NCBI GenBank assembly: GCA_903902705.1
Contig: CAIUVX010000049.1
Coordinates: 1 to 57,397, forward strand
Source: an uncultured Methylococcales bacterium
GTDB lineage: Bacteria; Pseudomonadota; Gammaproteobacteria; Methylococcales; Methylomonadaceae
Reading direction: 5' to 3'
DNA length: 57,397 nt
Shown here: in pieces, positions 35,399 to 45,362 of the stretch
How positions within the stretch are numbered: the stretch's first letter is position 1
Layout of the letters: each line of letters opens with the position of its first letter
Position numbers and translations under genes: made by a program
The notes under the pieces: model-generated
What the model was told of the DNA's origin: nothing
Databases searched by the model: none
What the model saw: only the letters and a program-made list of their open reading frames with translations

Positions 35399-38026
35399 CT
35401 ATTCGTCTAGCTGTTCTGCATTCAACTTACCTTGCTTGGTATAACTAGGCGCGATACTAATAAGTAAGGTAAGCAAAGTAGCAATGTATGGCACAAGTTG
35501 TACGGATAAAATAGCTATCCATAATTTACCACTGAGATTGTCAAAATGTTCGACATTGCTCATTTGCCAAATAGCAAAACTTAATAGAATCAACATCAGC
35601 AATTCTTGCTGTATGGTTCGTAAACCAGAGATTAATGCCCCTTGTTTTTCATACTTAGGGGTACGCATAAATGGCTTGCCTGAGGTAAATAAACCCTGCA
35701 CTGTGCCTTGAGCAACGGTATGGGTTAATGCTAATCCAGTTAATGACGCGCCTAAGGATTCCCATATTGAACACGGTACTCGTGCTTGATATAGCCACAA
35801 ACCACGCAAAATTTTAAAACTGAATAAGCCGATGGTTGGCATTAAAAACACGTTAGAGGGTAGCTCGCTACCAATGGGATCATAGAGAATCACCGCCGTT
35901 AAAATCAAACTCGATGTGGTAAATAGCAACGCTAAAGCATCTGAGAACCACGGTAGCCAACCTGCAATAAAGTAATAGCGTTGGGCGGGTGTTAAGGGTG
36001 ATTTTTTGGTCGGTAAAAAGCTACGCCAATGCCCTTTAATAATTTGCATCGCGCCATATACCCAACGGAAGCGTTGCGTCATATAACCTGAGAAAGTGTC
36101 GGGCATTAAACCTTTGCCAAACGAGTCTTTGACATAAACTGAGTCATAACCTGCTTCATAGAGACGTAAACCCAATTCGCTGTCTTCACAAATACACCAT
36201 TCTGCCCAGTTGCCGACTTCTAGCAAGGCTGATTTTCGTATCATGGTCATAGTGCCATGTTGAATAATGGCGTTGTATTCATTGCGTTGCACCATGCCGA
36301 TATTAAAAAACCCTGCGTATTCCCAATAACAAAAATTTTTAAAGGTACTTTGATTGCGGTCCCGGTAATCTTGTGGTGATTGTACAAAACCGACATTTTC
36401 ATTATCAAAATACGGCACCATGCACTTTAACCAATCAGGCGAGAGTATATAATCACTGTCAATGACGGCAATAATTTCCGCATCATTGTCGGTTTGTTCC
36501 AGTGCGTGATTAATCGCACCTGCTTTAAATCCAGGCCAGTTTTCTAAATGGAAGAAACGAAACATGGGTCCTAAGCGTTCACAATCAGCTTTGACAGGTT
36601 CCCAAACAGCGGGGTCTTTGGTGTTGTTGTCCATTACCAATACTTCTAAGTTGGGATAATCGACTTTTGCTAGAGCTTCCAAGGTTTTGCGCACCATCAT
36701 GGGCGGTTCATTATGAATCGGTAGATGTAGCGAAACCTTAGGATATTTAAAACTTTCAGTGGGGGTGAGTGGTTGAAAAGTGCGTGCTGTTTTTTTGTGC
36801 CAGATAACTTCGGCAATTTCCAAACTTTCGATCAGTAAAATAACCACCGCCATTGCCTGCATTAATAGCATCAATGCCCAAAAGAAAATACTTAAATTTG
36901 TTTGATATTGATGCGCCCCTATTGAGGCAGACCAGAAAATCACTGAAACCGCTAAGTTAGCAATCAGCCCAAAAAATAATACCCCAGGTAATTTTAGTGT
37001 GCTGCGGGTAAATAAAAATAAGCCCATCAGTAGTAAACTAAAAACAGCCGCGCCTGTTGCCCAACGTTCCCAATCTGGCATAGCAACGACATCGCCATCC
37101 ATTGGGTATTTAGGTTCGCGATCCGCATTAAAGATACCCCAATACGCGCCGACCGAGCCTTCTATCGATTTTTTCCACGGTTGATCGAAAGCCTCAACAA
37201 TGTAATAGTTGAGTTTGTCTTTGTCTTTTAAGTTTTGGTTATATTCATCAACCCGATTGAAAAATTCACGCAAAAACTTTGCCTGATTGGCTCTTGACGG
37301 CGTTGAATGTTGATAGGGTTGCCCATCAGAAGGCCAGCCTGTTTCAGTGATGATGACGGGTTTACCTTGGGCAATTTTTTTGATCTCTTCATAACGCAGG
37401 AAGACATAATCCACCGCACCGTTAACGGACATACTTTCCCAGTAAGGCAGAATATGGACACCAATAAAATCAACTTCGGCGATAAGATTGGGACTTTTTA
37501 GCCAGACATCCCATGTTTCAGAGGTACCCACAGGTCGCCACTGGCGTTTTTTTACCTCACGGATATACTCGATAAGCTGCTCTTCGGTAACATCTTTGCG
37601 CAACATGGTTTCGTTACCGATGGTCACGCGAAGAATATTTTTATAATCCTGACGGCTAACATCGACCAATTTATCAATCTCTTGTTTGTTTATATCCAAC
37701 TCTTTGCCAATCCAAGCACCTAGAGTGATATTCAAATTGTGTTTAGCGGCTAAGTTAGCAACAACATCCTGACCTCTGAGCATACTATAAGTACGAACAG
37801 CGCGGACTTTGTCAGACAATAGCGCGAAATCAGCATCAATATTATCGGCATTGAAGGTTTGCACATAGGTTTGCATATCATCTTTACGCATAGGGTCATA
37901 AGTGACTCCTAGTGTCGTTTTAGTCCACGGTTGTAAATGTAATGGGTTGTTAATGTGACTCCAAATACTGTAATTTATAATGACGAGTATTACGAGTACA
38001 ATAAAAATAGCTATCTTTCTTATCAT
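35399..38026 (-). CDS. GH17-like / GT2 fusion, probable membrane beta-glucan synthase
   Basis: The N-terminus has one membrane helix (IRKIAIFIVLVILVIINY). It is followed by a GH17-type glucanase-like domain: LGVTYDPMRKDD, VRAVRTYSMLRG, ILRVTIGNE and PVIITETGWPSDGQ (the two catalytic-type Glu). Two to three further membrane helices lead to a family 2 glycosyltransferase with VSLHLPIHNEPPMM, the DSD motif (AVIDSDYIL), CEDSELGLRL and the QRFRW motif. C-terminal helices form the export channel. This design matches NdvB-like beta-1,3-glucan synthases of proteobacteria. I take the start at 38026; an ATG at 38083 adds a stretch without family similarity. The product is likely a cyclic or linear beta-glucan, an inference. 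Confidence 0.85.
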   Translation of the reverse strand: MIRKIAIFIVLVILVIINYSIWSHINNPLHLQPWTKTTLGVTYDPMRKDDMQTYVQTFNADNIDADFALLSDKVRAVRTYSMLRGQDVVANLAAKHNLNITLGAWIGKELDINKQEIDKLVDVSRQDYKNILRVTIGNETMLRKDVTEEQLIEYIREVKKRQWRPVGTSETWDVWLKSPNLIAEVDFIGVHILPYWESMSVNGAVDYVFLRYEEIKKIAQGKPVIITETGWPSDGQPYQHSTPSRANQAKFLREFFNRVDEYNQNLKDKDKLNYYIVEAFDQPWKKSIEGSVGAYWGIFNADREPKYPMDGDVVAMPDWERWATGAAVFSLLLMGLFLFTRSTLKLPGVLFFGLIANLAVSVIFWSASIGAHQYQTNLSIFFWALMLLMQAMAVVILLIESLEIAEVIWHKKTARTFQPLTPTESFKYPKVSLHLPIHNEPPMMVRKTLEALAKVDYPNLEVLVMDNNTKDPAVWEPVKADCERLGPMFRFFHLENWPGFKAGAINHALEQTDNDAEIIAVIDSDYILSPDWLKCMVPYFDNENVGFVQSPQDYRDRNQSTFKNFCYWEYAGFFNIGMVQRNEYNAIIQHGTMTMIRKSALLEVGNWAEWCICEDSELGLRLYEAGYDSVYVKDSFGKGLMPDTFSGYMTQRFRWVYGAMQIIKGHWRSFLPTKKSPLTPAQRYYFIAGWLPWFSDALALLFTTSSLILTAVILYDPIGSELPSNVFLMPTIGLFSFKILRGLWLYQARVPCSIWESLGASLTGLALTHTVAQGTVQGLFTSGKPFMRTPKYEKQGALISGLRTIQQELLMLILLSFAIWQMSNVEHFDNLSGKLWIAILSVQLVPYIATLLTLLISIAPSYTKQGKLNAEQLDE

Positions 38027-38084
38027 TTGAGTAGTTGTTGTGATTTGGGGGTGGCTATAGTTGGTTATATTAGCCCTTAGCATT

Positions 38085-38116
38085 GGGGGAGTACAAGCCT
38101 TAGGTTTGTACCCCCC
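38085..38116. repeat. Hairpin between lpdA and the GH17-GT2 gene
   Basis: GGGGG plus GTACAAGCC (38085-38099, one bulged A) pairs with GGTTTGTAC plus CCCCC (38103-38116). It is a strong GC-rich stem without a T-run. Its 'GTACAAACC' core resembles the GTCCAAACC repeat at 56757-56813. Confidence 0.6.
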
Positions 38117-38132
38117 TAATACCTTTCTTGTA

Positions 38133-39548
38133 TTATTTTTTAATATAAAGATCGGTAATCGTGCCAGTAATCATTTCAGCGGCAAATGCCACTGTCTCTG
38201 ATAAGGTTGGATGTGCGTGTATGGTTAAAGCGATATCTTCTACATCTGCACCCATTTCAAATGCCAACACGGTTTCGGCAATTAATTCACCTGCATTAGT
38301 ACCCACCATTCCCGCACCGAGAATTTTGCCTGTTTCTTTGTCAGTCAGTATTTTAGTTAAGCCTTCTTTACGTCCTATGCTTAATGCACGTCCGCTAGCT
38401 GCCCAAGGAAATGAGCCTTTTTCGTAGTCTATGCCTTGTTGTTTAGCTTGATTTTCAGTCAGTCCCATCCACGCAACCTCTGGATCAGTGTAAGCTACCG
38501 ATGGAATAGTTAATGCGTCAAACGCTGCTTTATGTCCCGCAGCCACTTCGGCAGCGATTTTAGCTTCATACACAGCTTTGTGTGCCAGCATTGGATTGCC
38601 GACTATATCACCGACGGCAAAAATGCGTTGTACGTTAGTGCGTTGTTGTTTATCAACAGGAATAAAACCCTGCTCATTAACTTCAATACCTGCCAATTCA
38701 GCACCGATTTTTTTACCATTAGGTCGCCGTCCAACTGCCACTAACACAGCGTCGAATAGCTCATGTTCAGGCACACCTTTGCCCTCAAAAAACACTTTCA
38801 AGCCTTCGTCGTGTGATTCAATTGAGGTGACGCGGGTTTCTAACCAGATATTGTTGTATTGTTTTTTAATGCGCCGATATAAAGGATTTACTAAATCTTT
38901 ATCACAACCAGGAATCACTTGATCCATTAATTCTACCACGCTGATTTCTGAACCTAACGCGTGATAAACCGTTGCCATTTCTAAGCCGATAATGCCGCCG
39001 CCAACAATCAATAATTTTTTAGGAATTTCTGTTAATGCCAAGGCATCGGTAGAATCCCACAAACGCGGATCATCATGCGGAAAAATCGGTATTTTTGTCG
39101 GTTGTGAGCCAGCCGCAATAATAGCTTGATCGAAACGCACGGTCACTATGCCATCTGCGGTTTCTACTGTCACTGTCTCAGGGGAAGTAAACTGACCAAC
39201 ACCTTGTATGAGTGTGACTTTGCGTTGTTTCACTAAACCTGCCAAACCGTCATTTAAGGATTTGGTAACACTGGCTTTCCATGCGCGAATTTTATCGATG
39301 TCTAGCGTTGGCTTAGAAAAACTTACGCCGTGATCCTCAACCTCTTCGGCTTCATGAATAGTATGAGCTATGTGTAACAAGGCTTTTGAAGGAATGCAGC
39401 CAACATTAAGACAAACGCCACCGAGTACTGGGTAACGTTCAATCAACACCACTTGTTTACCTAAATCAGCAGCACGAAATGCCGCACTATAACCACCTGG
39501 TCCACCGCCTAATACTAAAACTTCTGCGTGTACTACTGTATCGTTCAT
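38133..39548 (-). CDS. lpdA: Dihydrolipoamide dehydrogenase (E3)
   Basis: E3 is the flavoprotein that reoxidises the lipoyl groups of E2 with NAD+. The FAD-binding VLGGGPGGYSAAFRAADLG, the redox disulfide GGVCLNVGCIPSKALL, the NAD-binding VGGGIIGLEMATVYHALG and the C-terminal HAHPTLSE (catalytic His-Glu pair) are all present. The length of 471 aa is typical of the PDH-linked E3. It is the third gene of aceE-aceF-lpdA, 17 bases after aceF. Confidence 0.97.
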   Translation of the reverse strand: MNDTVVHAEVLVLGGGPGGYSAAFRAADLGKQVVLIERYPVLGGVCLNVGCIPSKALLHIAHTIHEAEEVEDHGVSFSKPTLDIDKIRAWKASVTKSLNDGLAGLVKQRKVTLIQGVGQFTSPETVTVETADGIVTVRFDQAIIAAGSQPTKIPIFPHDDPRLWDSTDALALTEIPKKLLIVGGGIIGLEMATVYHALGSEISVVELMDQVIPGCDKDLVNPLYRRIKKQYNNIWLETRVTSIESHDEGLKVFFEGKGVPEHELFDAVLVAVGRRPNGKKIGAELAGIEVNEQGFIPVDKQQRTNVQRIFAVGDIVGNPMLAHKAVYEAKIAAEVAAGHKAAFDALTIPSVAYTDPEVAWMGLTENQAKQQGIDYEKGSFPWAASGRALSIGRKEGLTKILTDKETGKILGAGMVGTNAGELIAETVLAFEMGADVEDIALTIHAHPTLSETVAFAAEMITGTITDLYIKK

Positions 39549-39565
39549 TTTGTCTTGCCCTTGTC

Positions 39566-40855
39566 TTAAAGTAACAATCGGCGAATATCGCCCAGATAAT
39601 ATTTTAGTGTTGCCATAAATTTGGCACCTTCTGCGCCATCAATCACTCGATGGTCATACGTTAAATCTAACGGCAGCATGAGTTTTGGTTCAAAGTCTTT
39701 ACCATTCCACACGGGCTGCATTTTGGCACGAGTCACACCCAGTATAGCAACTTCAGGGGCGTTGACTATAGGGGTAAAAGACATACCACCAATACCGCCT
39801 AAACTAGAAATAGTCATACAACCGCCCTGCATATCAGCGGGTAATAATTTACCTTGCCGCGCTTTTTCACTTTTTTCTGCTAATTCAGTCGCCAGTTGGT
39901 TGATGGTTTTATAATTGACATCTCGCAACACAGGCACAACCAAGCCATTGGGGGTATCGACAGCAATTCCAATATTAAAGTATTTTTTTAATATTAGTTG
40001 CTCACCATCGGCAGATAATGAGGCATTAAAACTAGGGAACTGCTGCATGGCGGTCACTAATGCTTTGATGATAAACATCAAGCCAGTGATTTTTAACTCA
40101 CCTTTGGCTTTTTCGGCATTGAGTGCGTTGCGAAATGCCTCCATTTCGGTAATATCAACTTCTTCATGGTAAGTCACCATCGGCAAATTTAGCCAAACTC
40201 GGCTAAGATTCTGCCCAGTCAGGCGTTTGATTTTGCTTAGTTTGACTGTTTCTGTGTCACCAAATACGGAAAAATCAATGGTAGGAATACTAGGAATACC
40301 TGCACCTGTGGCGACAATGCCTTCTTCCATCACTTTTTTGACGAAGTTTTTTACATCGTCTTTGAGTATGCGTCCTTTACGACCACTGCCTTTTTTAACT
40401 CTGCTAATGTCAACGCCTAATTCGCGTGCAAATAGCCGTACTGAAGGCGTGGCGTGTGGAACTTTGTTCACCACGCTACTTTCAATAGCTACTACAACTG
40501 GCTTAGAGACAGGCGCGACCGACTGCGGCGCGGCTTTTTCTACGGGCGCAACGGGAGCTGCCACGACAGGCTGCGCGGCTTGCTCAGCGGCTACGGAAGT
40601 AACATTGGCTTCTTCATTGACTAACACGGTAGCAATCAACGAGCCTTCAGAAACTTTGTCACCTTGTTTAATGTAAACCTGTTGCACTGTGCCAGCAGCA
40701 CTGGAGGGTAAATCCATGCTGGCTTTATCTGTTTCTAAGGTGGCAATAGTTTGTTCCAATGCCACCACATCACCTGGTTGAATCAATACTTCAACAACGT
40801 CAATTCCAGCAACATTGCCAACATCGGGTACTTTGATTTCTATTAATACAGTCAT
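39566..40855 (-). CDS. aceF: Pyruvate dehydrogenase E2, dihydrolipoamide acetyltransferase
   Basis: E2 is the core of the complex and passes the acetyl group to CoA. A single lipoyl domain lies at residues ~1-80 (ETDKASMDLPS with the lipoylated Lys). An Ala/Pro/Val-rich hinge (about 90-130) follows, then the E1/E3-binding domain ATPSVRLFARELGVDISRV, a second linker, and the catalytic domain ending in DLTYDHRVIDGAEGAKF (catalytic His and Asp). The length of 429 aa is short because only one lipoyl domain exists, against three in E. coli. It lies 9 bases downstream of aceE. Confidence 0.96.
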   Translation of the reverse strand: MTVLIEIKVPDVGNVAGIDVVEVLIQPGDVVALEQTIATLETDKASMDLPSSAAGTVQQVYIKQGDKVSEGSLIATVLVNEEANVTSVAAEQAAQPVVAAPVAPVEKAAPQSVAPVSKPVVVAIESSVVNKVPHATPSVRLFARELGVDISRVKKGSGRKGRILKDDVKNFVKKVMEEGIVATGAGIPSIPTIDFSVFGDTETVKLSKIKRLTGQNLSRVWLNLPMVTYHEEVDITEMEAFRNALNAEKAKGELKITGLMFIIKALVTAMQQFPSFNASLSADGEQLILKKYFNIGIAVDTPNGLVVPVLRDVNYKTINQLATELAEKSEKARQGKLLPADMQGGCMTISSLGGIGGMSFTPIVNAPEVAILGVTRAKMQPVWNGKDFEPKLMLPLDLTYDHRVIDGAEGAKFMATLKYYLGDIRRLLL

Positions 40856-40864
40856 GTTGATTCC

Positions 40865-43543
40865 TTATCTTAACCAAGGTGCAGACGCATCTGCTGCTAT
40901 GCCATATTTCGCCAGTGCCACGTCGATTTTAGTCGCTTCAAACTGCCCCAAATCTGCCAAACTTTTCAGTGCGGCAATGGTGATGTGGTAACGGTCTACC
41001 TCAAAGAAACTGCGTAACAATTCGCGAGTATCTGAACGACCAAAACCATCTGTACCTAACACGGTATAAGGGGCTTTAATATAAGGACGAATTTGTTCGG
41101 CAAAAGCGCGAGTGTAATCAGTTGCAGCAATCACTGACCCTTTTGCATCAGCTAGGCAATGACTGACATGGGATTGTTTTTGCGGTTCAGTCGGATGTAA
41201 ACGATTCCAGCGTTCACAGTTTTGTCCATCACGCGCTAATTCGGTAAAGCTAGGACAACTCCATAAATCTGACTCGACACCCCAATCGTTACGCAGCAAC
41301 TCAGCAGCAAACTCAACCTCACGGAAAATTGTTCCAGAGCCTAATAACTGCACATGAGGAGCTTTGGTCTTTTCGCTTTGGTGGAAACTATACATACCTT
41401 TCAGTATATCCAGCTCGATCCCTTTAGGCATAGCAGGGTGGGCATAATTTTCGTTCATCACAGTGATGTAATAAAACACATCTTCCTGTTCGACATACAT
41501 ACGGCGTAATCCGTCCTGAATAATCACCGTTAGTTCATACGCATAAGTGGGATCATACGATACGCAATTCGGCACGGTTGCAGACATGATATGACTGTGA
41601 CCGTCTTCATGTTGCAAGCCTTCGCCATTCAGCGTAGTGCGTCCCGCTGTACCGCCCATTAAAAAGCCGCGTGTGCGTTGGTCTGCTGCTGCCCAGATTA
41701 AATCACCGACGCGTTGGAAACCAAACATGGAGTAATAAATGAAGAATGGAATCATTGGCACGTTATGGGTGGAATACGATGTCCCAGCGGCTATCCAATC
41801 GCATAAACCGCCAGCTTCGTTTATACCTTCTTGTAACACTTGACCGTGCTTGTCTTCTTTATAGAACATCAACTGGTCGGCATCTTGCGGGGTGTACAAC
41901 TGCCCAACTTGCGACCAAATACCCAATTGACGGAACATTCCCTCCATACCAAAAGTGCGTGATTCATCGGGAACAATCGGCACTACGCGTTTGCCGATGT
42001 TTTTGTCTTTCACCAAGATATTGAGTAGATTGACAAACGCCATCGTGGTAGAAATTTCACGTCCTTCGCGGGTAGCTTCTAACAAGGATTTAAAATCACT
42101 CAGCACAGGCACATCTAAAGGGTAGGATTTCGCACGTCTTGCAGGTATATGACCGCCCAACTCAGCACGACGTTCCTGCATATAGTTGAGTTCTCTTGAA
42201 CCTTCTGGGAAAGTCAGATAAGGCAGACTGGCTAATTCTTTGTCTGTGACAGGTAGTTCATAACGATCACGGAAGTTTTCCAGTGAAATTTGATCCATTT
42301 TTTTCTGTTGATGCGAGGTATTTTGTGCTTCGCCCGATGATCCCATGCCATAACCTTTAATGGTTTTAGCCAGAATAACCGTGGGTTTTCCTTTGTGATT
42401 AACCGCTGCATGAAAAGCCGCAAATACTTTAGCGGGATCATGACCGCCCCGATTCAGACTCCAAATATCACGGTCAGACCAATCGGCAACCATCGCCTTT
42501 AATTCAGGGGTATTAAAGAAATGTTCACGCACATACGCACCATCTTTGGCTTTAAAGGTTTGATAATCACCATCCACACATTCCATCATACGCGCCGCTA
42601 ACAAGCCGTCTTTATCACGCGCAAGTAGCGTATCCCAATGTTGTCCCCATACCACTTTAATAACATTCCAACCAGCACCACGAAATTCACTTTCCAATTC
42701 TTGAATGATTTTGCCATTGCCGCGCACTGGACCATCTAAGCGTTGCAGATTGCAATTGACCACAAAAATCAAATTATCCAAATGTTCGCGTCCAGCCATG
42801 CCGATTGCACCCAAGGATTCAGGCTCATCAGTTTCACCGTCACCGAGAAAACTCCACACTTTACGTCCATCAGTATCCGCCAAACCACGGTCACGCAAAT
42901 AACGCATAAACCGAGCTTGATAAATCGCCATAATTGGACCCAAACCCATAGACACCGTCGGGAACTGCCAAAAATCAGGCATCAACCAAGGATGTGGGTA
43001 AGATGATAAGCCGCCGCCATGTACCTCTTGGCGGAAATTATTCATTTGCTCTTCGGTTAATCGACCGATTAAAAATGCACGCGCATAATCACCTGGGGTT
43101 AAATGTCCCTGAGTAAAAATTAAATCGCCATCGTGATGCTCAGAAGCGGCGTGCCAAAAATGGTTATAACCGACATCATACAGAGTAGCCGCTGACGCAA
43201 AACTAGCAATATGTCCACCGACATTGGTATGTTTATTAGCGCGTAATACCATCATCATGGCATTCCAGCGCACATAAGAACGAATTCTTTGCTCTATGGT
43301 GGTATCACCATGAAACTGCGCCTGCTGGGCAACAGGAATAGTATTCAAATAAGCCGTATTGGCACTAAAAGGAATATCAAATCCTGAATGCCGTGTTGCA
43401 GCTACCAATTGTTCAATCAAAAAATGTGCGCGTTCACTACCATCCTGTTCTAAGACAGATTGCAGTGCCTCGATCCATTCCTTGGTTTCCGCTGGGTCAA
43501 TATCATGTTGTCCAGTAATTTCTGAAAGAGATGTATTATTCAT
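40865..43543 (-). CDS. aceE: Pyruvate dehydrogenase E1 component (homodimeric)
   Basis: AceE is the thiamine-diphosphate-dependent decarboxylase of the complex. The TPP-binding motif is FLGDGETDEPES...FVVNCNLQRLDGPVRGNGKI (GDG-x-NCN type). The sequence also shows HLTPGDYARAFLIGRL, KTIKGYGMGSSGEAQNTSHQ and the C-terminal LGTDGFGRSDTRELLRSFFEVD. The length of 892 aa is normal. It is the first gene of the operon; its promoter must lie within 43544-43917. No PdhR regulator gene is adjacent. Confidence 0.97.
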   Translation of the reverse strand: MNNTSLSEITGQHDIDPAETKEWIEALQSVLEQDGSERAHFLIEQLVAATRHSGFDIPFSANTAYLNTIPVAQQAQFHGDTTIEQRIRSYVRWNAMMMVLRANKHTNVGGHIASFASAATLYDVGYNHFWHAASEHHDGDLIFTQGHLTPGDYARAFLIGRLTEEQMNNFRQEVHGGGLSSYPHPWLMPDFWQFPTVSMGLGPIMAIYQARFMRYLRDRGLADTDGRKVWSFLGDGETDEPESLGAIGMAGREHLDNLIFVVNCNLQRLDGPVRGNGKIIQELESEFRGAGWNVIKVVWGQHWDTLLARDKDGLLAARMMECVDGDYQTFKAKDGAYVREHFFNTPELKAMVADWSDRDIWSLNRGGHDPAKVFAAFHAAVNHKGKPTVILAKTIKGYGMGSSGEAQNTSHQQKKMDQISLENFRDRYELPVTDKELASLPYLTFPEGSRELNYMQERRAELGGHIPARRAKSYPLDVPVLSDFKSLLEATREGREISTTMAFVNLLNILVKDKNIGKRVVPIVPDESRTFGMEGMFRQLGIWSQVGQLYTPQDADQLMFYKEDKHGQVLQEGINEAGGLCDWIAAGTSYSTHNVPMIPFFIYYSMFGFQRVGDLIWAAADQRTRGFLMGGTAGRTTLNGEGLQHEDGHSHIMSATVPNCVSYDPTYAYELTVIIQDGLRRMYVEQEDVFYYITVMNENYAHPAMPKGIELDILKGMYSFHQSEKTKAPHVQLLGSGTIFREVEFAAELLRNDWGVESDLWSCPSFTELARDGQNCERWNRLHPTEPQKQSHVSHCLADAKGSVIAATDYTRAFAEQIRPYIKAPYTVLGTDGFGRSDTRELLRSFFEVDRYHITIAALKSLADLGQFEATKIDVALAKYGIAADASAPWLR

Positions 43544-43917
43544 TATGTGATCCTGTTGGGACGGGTTTGTGCATGGATAGCTAACATTGCTGTGCCGTAC
43601 AGTTCCGTAATTTTGGCTTGAGTATTAAATGAAACGACAGTAATTATAAAGAGCGTAGTACGCACCTAATATTGACACATAGTATATACAAATGAAGGGA
43701 GGCAATGAATCGTTTTCACAACAGATATCCTCTAAGTGAGCAAAAATAACACGAAGTAATCCACACTAGAAGACATAATCGCGCCACTGATGATAAGTAA
43801 TTTCACGCTTGGAGTGTCTAAAGCAGTAAAAAATATTCGTAATACCCAAGAAAAACAAAATTCACTGATTGTTGGGCAGGTAGTTAGGCTAGTGGGTTAA
43901 ACCTGTTATCTAGGATT
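43544..43917. other. Region upstream of aceE
   Basis: About 370 bases without a convincing gene. On the minus strand a TATAAT (about 43634-43639) about 90 bases before aceE could be the -10 of its promoter, but no good -35 is seen at the right spacing. Nothing else is recognised. Confidence 0.4.
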
Positions 43918-43955
43918 GAATGACTGCCAGTCTTTTAAAGGACTGGCAGTCATTC
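43918..43955. terminator. Strong bidirectional terminator after the lemA/TPM operon
   Basis: GAATGACTGCCAGTC (43918-43932) pairs perfectly with GACTGGCAGTCATTC (43941-43955): a 15-bp stem with an 8-base loop. It lies just after the TPM gene stop (minus strand). Confidence 0.85.
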
Positions 43956-43991
43956 TTAAAAGCAAAAATCATAGATTTAGTACACCACCGT

Positions 43992-44501
43992 TTATTCCTG
44001 CACAATCACAGGCGCGTTGGGTAGTTCGTTGATTTTGTCAATTGTTGCGGGAAAATGACTGGCTAGTAGGACGGTAATCCGTTCGATACCTAACAATGAA
44101 CCTTGTTGAAAATTGCCTAGGCGAAATTCGTTCTGCATGGCGCGGGCTATTTCATCCCATTGGTTTTGAGTGACGCGTTTATTGATACCACGGTCAGCGA
44201 TAATATGAACGGTACGCTCTGCCAATAATAGGTAAATTAATACGCCGCTGTTATGTTCAGTATCCCAAACGTGAAGTTTGGCAAATAGCTCTAATGCCCG
44301 TTGATATGATAAAATGCCGTGCCATATTTTCTGGGATGTGAGTGTGTTTTCAATAGCAAAACGTAGTTCACCACTGTGTTTAGCTTCGGATTGTTGTATG
44401 GCTATTTCAATTGCGTTGAGGGTCGTTTTGGGAAATAACACCCGTTGCCGCCACGGCGGTGTAAAAGCATGAAGAAACCAACGTTTAATTTTTTTTACCA
44501 T
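43992..44501 (-). CDS. TPM-domain protein (small, cytosolic)
   Basis: The length is 169 aa. TPM-fold features: AIEIAIQQSEAKHSGELRFAIE, VLIYLLLAERTVHIIADRGIN, and WDEIARAMQNEFRLGNFQQGSLLGIERI. There is no signal peptide and no transmembrane tail, unlike the gene upstream. It overlaps that gene by 7 bases, so the two are coupled. Such pairs follow lemA in many proteobacteria. Functions suggested for TPM proteins elsewhere (photosystem repair phosphatase) do not transfer with confidence. Confidence 0.85.
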   Translation of the reverse strand: MVKKIKRWFLHAFTPPWRQRVLFPKTTLNAIEIAIQQSEAKHSGELRFAIENTLTSQKIWHGILSYQRALELFAKLHVWDTEHNSGVLIYLLLAERTVHIIADRGINKRVTQNQWDEIARAMQNEFRLGNFQQGSLLGIERITVLLASHFPATIDKINELPNAPVIVQE

Positions 44502-45340
44502 GAGTCAGACGCGCCTCCGCCGCTAAAACCGCCGCCGCCACCGCCCCAGTCGCTGCTGCTACTGCCACTACCCCACGAGCCGCCACCAATGCTACCACCC
44601 GAACTATAGAATATTTTAAGGACAATAAACATGACCACGCCGATAATGACAGCTAACCAAATATCCAATGCTAACAAGAAAGCGACTAGCGCACTAATCC
44701 CACCTATGCTAATTGCCGATAAAACCCCGCCTATGCCATGACCAAATAACGAGGAAAATATCAGGTCTACGACGATACAACAGAAAAATAGAATGATAAG
44801 TAAGGTATCAAAACCATCGTCTGAATCGCTTGTTTCACCACTGGGTGGGGGTAGGGGTTCGCCGTCTATTAAGGCTATTATTTGGGTAACACCCGCATCA
44901 ATACCGCCTGCATAATCATCGGTTTTGAAATGCGGTTTGATGGTTTCAGCAAGCACACGCTTAGCAATGGCATCGGGAATCACGCCTTCTAAGCCGCGTC
45001 CAACTTCTAAGCGTAATTTTCGGTCATCTTTGGTGACGATGAGAATCACGCCATCATCAACATTTTTGCGCCCAATTTTCCATGTATCAGCAACGCGAAT
45101 ACCAAAAGCTTCAATGGCTTCGGGTTGTGTACTGGGCAAAATTAGCACGGCTATTTGGCTGCCTTTTTTAGTTTCAAACGCGGCTAACTTAGTTTCCAAT
45201 GCGCTGATTTGTTCAGCATTAAGTGTGGCAGTAAGGTCGGTAACGCGCCGTGATAAATCAGGTATAGCAACATCTGCCCAAACGTTGCTAACTAATAACA
45301 GTAATAACAATCCTAGTGTGTAGCGAACATTAACAAACAT
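44495..45340 (-). CDS. TPM-domain membrane protein (YgcG-like)
   Basis: A signal peptide or anchor (YTLGLLLLLLVSNVWA) precedes the TPM domain: VTDLTATLNAEQISALETKL, GSQIAVLILP, FGIRVADTWKIGRKNVDDGVILIV and RKLRLEVGRGLEGVIPD. Two membrane segments (LLIILFFCCIVVDLIF and ALVAFLLALDIWLAVIIGVVMFIVL) and a Gly/Ser-rich tail follow (SWGSGSSSSDWGGGGGGFSG). Start chosen at 45340 (MFVNVRYTLG); the longer open frame upstream is the antiphase shadow of the Gly-rich gene. It works in some unknown envelope function with LemA. Confidence 0.9.
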   Translation of the reverse strand: MFVNVRYTLGLLLLLLVSNVWADVAIPDLSRRVTDLTATLNAEQISALETKLAAFETKKGSQIAVLILPSTQPEAIEAFGIRVADTWKIGRKNVDDGVILIVTKDDRKLRLEVGRGLEGVIPDAIAKRVLAETIKPHFKTDDYAGGIDAGVTQIIALIDGEPLPPPSGETSDSDDGFDTLLIILFFCCIVVDLIFSSLFGHGIGGVLSAISIGGISALVAFLLALDIWLAVIIGVVMFIVLKIFYSSGGSIGGGSWGSGSSSSDWGGGGGGFSGGGASDSW

Positions 45341-45362
45341 AATACGCCTCAATTTATTTTTC

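Noticed and set aside
40227..40676. 149-codon plus-strand ORF rich in Thr/Ser/Ala
   Set aside because: It is antisense to the Ala/Pro/Val-rich hinge of aceF, which creates long opposite frames.
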